Shown here: positions 59,296 to 64,000 of the stretch, in pieces
Numbering within the stretch: the first letter of the stretch is position 1
Layout of the letters: every line of letters starts with the position of its first letter
NCBI RefSeq assembly: GCF_015841355.1
Contig: NZ_CP064908.1
Location: 496,001 to 560,000, forward strand
Direction: 5' to 3'
DNA length: 64,000 nucleotides
Origin: Synechococcus sp. CBW1107
GTDB lineage: Bacteria; Cyanobacteriota; Cyanobacteriia; PCC-6307; Cyanobiaceae
Notes under the pieces: generated by a model
The model's database searches: none
Seen by the model: only the letters and a program-made list of their open reading frames with translations
What the model was told of the DNA's origin: nothing
Position numbers and translations under genes: made by a program

Positions 59296-60474
59296 TCAGA
59301 GGGAGGACATGAAGCGGCGGAGCCGGCCCAGACCATCGCGCAGGGTGGAGGGGGAAGCGGCGCAGGAGAGACGCACACAGCGGTCGTCGCCGAACGCGAC
59401 CCCAGGGACGAGGGCCAGGCCCACCTCGTTGAGGAGGCGGTTGCAGAAGGTCATCGAATCGAGCCCGTGGGCGCTGACATCGGGAAAGGCATAGAAAGCC
59501 CCCTCCGGCGGCTGCAGGGTGAGCCCCGGCAGGGAGGCGAGCCCCTCATGCAGCAGGGCGCGTCGCTCATTGAACTGCCGGGCCATCTCCACAACGCAGT
59601 CACGCGGGCCGCTCACCGCCGCCAGGGCACCGAACTGGGCGAAGGAGCAGACGTTGCTCGTGCTCTGGCTCTGCAGGGCGATCGCGGCGTTCACCACGGC
59701 GCTGGGGCCGGCCAGGAAGCCCAGCCTCCAGCCGGTCATGGCCCAGCCCTTGGCGAAGCCGTTGACGATGAACACCCGATCGCTCAGATCGGGTGCCACC
59801 GCCGCGAAGCTGTGGTGCACATGGCCCGGGGCCAGCAGGAATTCATAGATCTCGTCGCAGACCACCGCCACCTGGGGATGGCGGCGCAGCACAGCGGCGA
59901 TGGCCTCCAGCTCCGGGCGGCTGAGCACCATCCCGGTGGGATTGGAGGGGCTGTTGAGCACCAGCAGGCGGCTGGCCGGGGTGATCGCCGCCTCCAGCTG
60001 CTGAGGATCGAGGCGGAAGCCGTGCTCGGCGTCGCTGGGCAGCAGCCGCACCGAGGCCCCGGCCAGCCGCACCATCTCGGGGTAGCTGAGCCAGTAGGGG
60101 GCGGGGAGAAGCACCTCATCACCGGGGCCCAGCAGCACCTGGAAGAGGTTGAACAGAGCCTGTTTGCCGCCGTTGGTGACCAGCACCTGCTCGGCCTTGG
60201 TGGGGACCCCGTTCTCCTCGCTCAGCTTGACGGCGATCGCCTCGCGCAGGGCCGGCTCACCGGCGGCCGGGCCATAGCGGGTGGCACCGGCCTCAAGGGC
60301 TTCGCTGGCCGCCTGGCGGATGAAGGCCGGGGTGTCGAAGTCGGGTTCGCCCGCGCTCAGGCTGCAGATGTCCTGACCCTCGGCGCGCAACTGCTTGGCG
60401 CGGGCCGCGATGGCCAGGGTGAGAGAAGGGTGCAGGGCTTCGGCCCGGGCCGAGAGCTTCAACGGGCGGGGCAT
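59296..60474 (-). CDS. Class I/II PLP aminotransferase (aspartate-type)
   Basis: The 392-residue fold-type I enzyme has SLSAGEPDFDTPAFI, VTNGGKQALFNL, NSPSNPTGMVLSRPEL and the PLP-lysine segment VNGFAKGWAMTGWRLGF. It ends with Arg-containing VRLSCAAS, which binds the substrate carboxylate. It resembles the aspartate/prephenate aminotransferases of cyanobacteria. It lies just before phnD on the same strand (five bases between), so the two are probably co-transcribed, although a metabolic link is not obvious. It is divergent from the uracil-DNA glycosylase gene. Confidence 0.88.
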   Translation of the reverse strand: MPRPLKLSARAEALHPSLTLAIAARAKQLRAEGQDICSLSAGEPDFDTPAFIRQAASEALEAGATRYGPAAGEPALREAIAVKLSEENGVPTKAEQVLVTNGGKQALFNLFQVLLGPGDEVLLPAPYWLSYPEMVRLAGASVRLLPSDAEHGFRLDPQQLEAAITPASRLLVLNSPSNPTGMVLSRPELEAIAAVLRRHPQVAVVCDEIYEFLLAPGHVHHSFAAVAPDLSDRVFIVNGFAKGWAMTGWRLGFLAGPSAVVNAAIALQSQSTSNVCSFAQFGALAAVSGPRDCVVEMARQFNERRALLHEGLASLPGLTLQPPEGAFYAFPDVSAHGLDSMTFCNRLLNEVGLALVPGVAFGDDRCVRLSCAASPSTLRDGLGRLRRFMSSL

Positions 60475-60646
60475 CGGCGGGGGCGCGGCCGACGGCCGCA
60501 GCGCGAAGCGGCCACGAACGGCCGCGGCGCTCCGGAGAAGAAGCGCCAGAGAGATCCTGCATCCTGCCTGACGCCCCTCCTGGGAAAGGTTCGAGCGGGC
60601 ACCGTCGCGCCAGGCCCCTGGACAGCAGGCCCCCGCTGCCGCCAGC

Positions 60647-61333
60647 GTGGCAGCTCAGCCACAGGGGAAACACAGGGTGGAGGGTGATCCCGGCGGGGTG
60701 CGGCTGGACACGGCGCGGCGGGACGCGGCGCTGCGGGAACTCGCCGGTGGCTGCGCCGCCTGCCGCCGCTGCTCCCTGGCGGACGGCCGGGGGCAGGTGG
60801 TCGTGAGCCGGGGTGACCCCGGTGCCGCCCTGATGGTGATCGGTGAGGGCCCCGGCGCCCAGGAAGACGCCAGCGGCTCCCCCTTCGTGGGCCGGGCGGG
60901 GCAGCTGCTCGATCGGATGCTCGCCAGCGTCGGCATTGACAGCAACCGCGACGCCTACATCTGCAACGTGGTGAAGTGCCGTCCGCCTGAGAACCGCAAA
61001 CCCACGCCCCAGGAGATGGCCGCCTGCCTGCCCTGGCTGCTGCAGCAGGTGGAGCTGGTGCAGCCGCAGGTGGTGCTGCTGGCCGGCGCCACCGCGGTGG
61101 AAGGAGTGCTGGGAATCAAGGGAGGCATCACCCGCCTGCGGGGCCAGTGGCGGCCGTGGCAGGGGCGCTGGTGTCTGCCGATCTTTCACCCCTCCTATCT
61201 GCTGCGCAATCCCTCGCGGGAGCCGGAGACACCCAAGTGGCACACCTGGCAGGACCTCAAGGCGGTCAGGCGCCGCCTCGACGAGCTCAGGGCCGCCCCG
61301 GACCCCGCTCGGGATTCGTCAGGCGACCCCTGA
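60647..61333 (+). CDS. Family 4 uracil-DNA glycosylase ([4Fe-4S])
   Basis: The 228-residue protein excises uracil from DNA. Visible motifs are motif [20 protein letters not shown] and motif [11 protein letters not shown]. Cluster cysteines are C in [11 protein letters not shown], in [13 protein letters not shown] and in [13 protein letters not shown]. The Glu in motif A is typical of family 4. A GTG start is used; a second GTG (VRLDTARR) would shorten the N-terminus by 17 residues. The following ispG gene starts 38 bases after the stop. Confidence 0.88.
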   Translation: MAAQPQGKHRVEGDPGGVRLDTARRDAALRELAGGCAACRRCSLADGRGQVVVSRGDPGAALMVIGEGPGAQEDASGSPFVGRAGQLLDRMLASVGIDSNRDAYICNVVKCRPPENRKPTPQEMAACLPWLLQQVELVQPQVVLLAGATAVEGVLGIKGGITRLRGQWRPWQGRWCLPIFHPSYLLRNPSREPETPKWHTWQDLKAVRRRLDELRAAPDPARDSSGDP

Positions 61334-61371
61334 TCTGTGGCAGGGTGAGCCCACTTCCCGGCCCCCTGGCG

Positions 61372-62616
61372 ATGACCGGCACCCTCGCCCGCCCCGACAC
61401 CAGCCTTCCGGGGCTCCCCGCCGACTGGGCCAGCAACCCCCGCTACGACACCCTGATCCACCGCCGCAAGACCCGCAGCGTGCGGGTGGGAGACGTCTGG
61501 GTCGGCAGCGAGCACCCCGTGGTGGTGCAGTCGATGATCAACGAGGACACGCTCGACATCGAGGGCGCCACCGCCGGCATCCGCCGTCTGCATGAGGCCG
61601 GTAGCGAGATCGTGCGGCTCACGGTGCCCAGCCTGGCCCATGCCAAGGCGGTGGGCGAGATCCGCAGGCGCCTGGAAGACAGCTACCGCCCGGTGCCCCT
61701 GGTGGCGGACGTGCATCACAACGGCATGAAGATCGCCCTGGAGGTGGCCCAGCACGTCGACAAGGTGCGCATCAACCCTGGCCTCTACGTGTTCGACAAG
61801 CCCGATCCCAACCGCACCGAGTTCACCCCCGAGGAAGTGGAGGCGATCGGTGCACGCATCCAGGCCACCCTCGAACCCCTGGTGAGCCTGCTCCGGGAGC
61901 AGGACAAGGCCCTGCGCATCGGCGTCAACCACGGCTCCCTGGCGGAGCGGATGCTGTTCACCTACGGCGACACGCCGCTGGGCATGGTGGAGAGCGCCAT
62001 GGAGTTCATCCACATCTGTGATCGCCTCGACTTCCACAACATCGTGGTGTCGATGAAGGCCTCGCGGGCGCCGGTGATGCTGGCCGCCTACCGGATGATG
62101 GCCGACCGGATGGATGCCGGCGGCTTCCATTACCCCCTGCACCTGGGAGTCACCGAAGCGGGCGATGGCGACTACGGCCGCATCAAGAGCACGGCCGGCA
62201 TCGCCACCCTCCTGGCCGAAGGCCTCGGCGACACCATCCGGGTCTCGCTCACCGAGGCGCCCGAGAAGGAGATCCCGGTCTGCTACTCGATCCTTCAGGC
62301 CCTGGGCCTCAGGAAAACGATGGTGGAATACGTGGCCTGCCCCAGCTGCGGCCGCACCCTCTTCAATCTGGAGGAGGTGCTGCACGTGGTTCGCAACGCC
62401 ACGGCCCACCTCACCGGCCTGGACATCGCCGTGATGGGCTGCATCGTCAACGGACCCGGCGAGATGGCCGACGCCGACTACGGCTACGTGGGCAAGACCC
62501 CCGGCACCATCTCCCTCTACCGCGGCCGCGACGAGATCCGCCGGGTTCCCGAGGCCGAGGGCGTGGAGGCCCTGATCGCCCTGATCAAGGAGGACGGCCG
62601 CTGGGTCGATCCCTGA
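61372..62616 (+). CDS. ispG: 4-hydroxy-3-methylbut-2-enyl diphosphate synthase (ferredoxin type)
   Basis: IspG carries out the penultimate step of the MEP isoprenoid pathway, with electrons from ferredoxin. The 414-residue protein starts [15 protein letters not shown] and has the TIM-barrel part ([34 protein letters not shown]) and the [4Fe-4S] cysteines in [12 protein letters not shown] and [17 protein letters not shown]. The short form without a central insertion is usual in cyanobacteria. The ATG start was preferred to an upstream frame that overlaps the glycosylase gene. A hairpin overlaps its stop codon. Confidence 0.95.
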   Translation: MTGTLARPDTSLPGLPADWASNPRYDTLIHRRKTRSVRVGDVWVGSEHPVVVQSMINEDTLDIEGATAGIRRLHEAGSEIVRLTVPSLAHAKAVGEIRRRLEDSYRPVPLVADVHHNGMKIALEVAQHVDKVRINPGLYVFDKPDPNRTEFTPEEVEAIGARIQATLEPLVSLLREQDKALRIGVNHGSLAERMLFTYGDTPLGMVESAMEFIHICDRLDFHNIVVSMKASRAPVMLAAYRMMADRMDAGGFHYPLHLGVTEAGDGDYGRIKSTAGIATLLAEGLGDTIRVSLTEAPEKEIPVCYSILQALGLRKTMVEYVACPSCGRTLFNLEEVLHVVRNATAHLTGLDIAVMGCIVNGPGEMADADYGYVGKTPGTISLYRGRDEIRRVPEAEGVEALIALIKEDGRWVDP

Positions 62617-62646
62617 CGGTCACATCCTGACTTGCCTGTGACCGTC
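62615..62646 (+). terminator. Hairpin overlapping the ispG stop codon
   Basis: GACGGTCACA (62615-62624) and TGTGACCGTC (62637-62646) form a perfect 10-bp stem with a 12-base loop. It begins within the ispG stop codon. There is no T-tract, so it may be a terminator or an RNA 3-prime end stabiliser. Confidence 0.5.
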
Positions 62647-62716
62647 CCCGATCCCTCGCCCGACCCCGGTGAGCGGGCTAGCTTGAGGAGACCGTCAAAC
62701 GCCAGGGAATCAGCCA

Positions 62717-64000
62717 ATGGGCAGGGGTCGCACCGGGATCGCCGTTCTCGCCGGACTGGGTGCCTGCGCCACCGCCGTGATCGTCGGCACCGACTGGCTG
62801 GGCTCCCCCAGCGCCGCCTCCCTGATCACCGACAGTCCCAAGGAGGTGATGGATCAGGCGTGGCAGATCGTCTTCCGCGACTACCTCGACACCACCGGCA
62901 AATACACCCCCGATCAATGGCGCAAACTGCGCCGCGACCTTCTCGCCAAGAGCTACGGCAGCACCAAGGAAAGCTATGAGGCGATCCGGGGGATGCTCGG
63001 CACCCTCGATGATCCCTACACCCGCTTCATGGATCCGCGGGAGTTCAAGGAGATGCAGATCGACACCTCCGGAGAACTCTCCGGGGTGGGCATCCAGCTG
63101 AGCCTCGACAAGGAGACCAAGGAACTTGTGGTGGTCTCGCCGATCGACGGCTCGCCGGCCTCCGAAGCCGGTGTGCAGCCGAAGGATGTGATCGTCTCGA
63201 TCGACGGCAAGAGCACCAAGGGCATGAGCACCGAGGATGCGGTCAAGCTGATCCGCGGTCAGGCCGGCACCAAGGTCACCCTGGAGCTGCGTCGCAACAG
63301 CAAAGTAGTCTCCGTGCCGCTCACCCGCGCCCGCATCGAGCTGCATGCGGTCGAGCACCAGATCAACACCGGGCCCGACGGCATCAAGGTGGGGTACATC
63401 CGCCTGAAGCAGTTCAACGCCAACGCCGCCAAGGACATGCGCGCCGCCCTGCGCGACCTGGAGCAGAAAGGCGTGCAGGGCTACGTGCTCGACCTGCGCA
63501 GCAACCCCGGTGGTCTGCTGATGGCCAGCGTGGAGATTGCCCGTCAGCTGCTGGATGAGGGCATCATCGTCTCGACCCGGACCCGCGACGGCATCCAGGA
63601 CGTGCGCCGCGCCAACGGCCGCGCCCTGACCAAATCACCGATCGTGGTGCTCGTGAACGAGGGCTCCGCCAGCGCCAGCGAGATTCTCTCCGGTGCTCTG
63701 CAGGACAACAAACGCGCCGTGCTGGTGGGCCAGAAAACCTTCGGCAAGGGCCTGGTTCAGTCGGTGAGGGGTCTCTCCGATGGCTCCGGCATGACCGTGA
63801 CCATCGCCAAGTACCTCACCCCCAGTGGCCGCGACATCCACAAGCACGGCATCGCCCCGGATGTGTCGGTGAAGCTGAGCGAGGCCGAGGCCGCCAAGCT
63901 CAAGCTGGAGGATCTGGGCACCTCCAAGGATGTCCAGTACCGCGCAGCCGAATCGACCCTGGTCAAGAAGCTGCGTGAAACCAGCGCCTCCCGGACCACC
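62717..64000 (+). CDS. Carboxy-terminal processing protease (CtpA/S41 type), right end cut by window
   Basis: At least 428 residues are present, and the frame is open at the window end. It has an N-terminal signal/anchor (IAVLAGLGACATAVIVG), the S41 N-domain (YTRFMDPREFKEMQ) and a PDZ domain (GVGIQLSLDKET, PASEAGVQPKDVI). The catalytic part has VLDLRSNPGGLL, the nucleophile Ser in NEGSASASEIL and the catalytic Lys in GQKTFGKGLVQ. CtpA-type proteases cut the C-terminus of the photosystem II D1 precursor; other copies have general roles, and which one this is cannot be decided here. Confidence 0.88.
   Translation, partial: MGRGRTGIAVLAGLGACATAVIVGTDWLGSPSAASLITDSPKEVMDQAWQIVFRDYLDTTGKYTPDQWRKLRRDLLAKSYGSTKESYEAIRGMLGTLDDPYTRFMDPREFKEMQIDTSGELSGVGIQLSLDKETKELVVVSPIDGSPASEAGVQPKDVIVSIDGKSTKGMSTEDAVKLIRGQAGTKVTLELRRNSKVVSVPLTRARIELHAVEHQINTGPDGIKVGYIRLKQFNANAAKDMRAALRDLEQKGVQGYVLDLRSNPGGLLMASVEIARQLLDEGIIVSTRTRDGIQDVRRANGRALTKSPIVVLVNEGSASASEILSGALQDNKRAVLVGQKTFGKGLVQSVRGLSDGSGMTVTIAKYLTPSGRDIHKHGIAPDVSVKLSEAEAAKLKLEDLGTSKDVQYRAAESTLVKKLRETSASRTT

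Overview
The window looks like a chromosome segment of a high-GC picocyanobacterium of the Synechococcus/Cyanobium type. Evidence: cyanobacterial or plastid-lineage families (PAM68, DUF3288, DUF1816, DUF3531, a CPP1-like J-domain membrane protein, a DUF92/VTE6-like membrane protein, a SigF-like group 3 sigma factor), a B12-dependent class II ribonucleotide reductase, and strongly G+C-biased third codon positions. No rRNA, tRNA or CRISPR array was seen.

Layout. (1) 1-23.9 kb is compact core genome: ABC exporter, trpD, carA, a STAS / Mini-III / rlmB overlapping cluster, gatA, dnaE, PAM68 and rpsO, ruvA, gadB, an EamA transporter, dnaG, then small exported proteins (a PliI-like lysozyme-inhibitor homologue, a CGTGGC-motif protein), a GlsB/YeaQ-like membrane protein and a zinc-type alcohol dehydrogenase. 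(2) 23.9-43.7 kb is an accessory region with visibly lower and uneven G+C. Intact genes are sparse: a short HPF/RaiA homologue, an exported cupin, a metzincin protease, a double-CDGSH/glutamate-synthase fusion, an SGNH hydrolase, a beta-lactamase-fold serine hydrolase and a methyltransferase. They lie between broken genes: a YjbR/MmcQ-like remnant, a multiply frameshifted MFS exporter, a DUF1214 tail, a frameshifted conserved protein, an SDR gene split by two insertion sequences, and a RibD_C/DHFR-like gene split by a third. (3) 43.7-64 kb is core genome again: TMEM175-like channel, small exported protein, nrdJ, prfC, CPP1-like, hslO, an ABC ATPase, rsmE, DUF92, a SigF-like sigma factor, an aminotransferase-phnD-phnC-phnE-SGNH gene string, a family 4 uracil-DNA glycosylase, ispG and the start of a CtpA-type protease.

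The best-supported new observations are the insertion-sequence junctions. An IS66-family element (34237-35929) is flanked by the perfect 8-bp duplication CAAAAAGC; removing it and one copy of the duplication rejoins an SDR gene exactly in frame. An IS21-family element (39745-42178) with 5-bp duplication CCGCC sits inside a RibD_C/DHFR-like gene that also rejoins in frame. Another IS21-family element (about 31284-33959) replaces the catalytic part of the same SDR gene, and its 3-prime untranslated part holds fossil ends of other IS21-type elements. The most unusual intact protein is the CDGSH-CDGSH-glutamate synthase FMN-domain fusion at 28574-30118. I did not find a convincing wholly undescribed multi-gene system.
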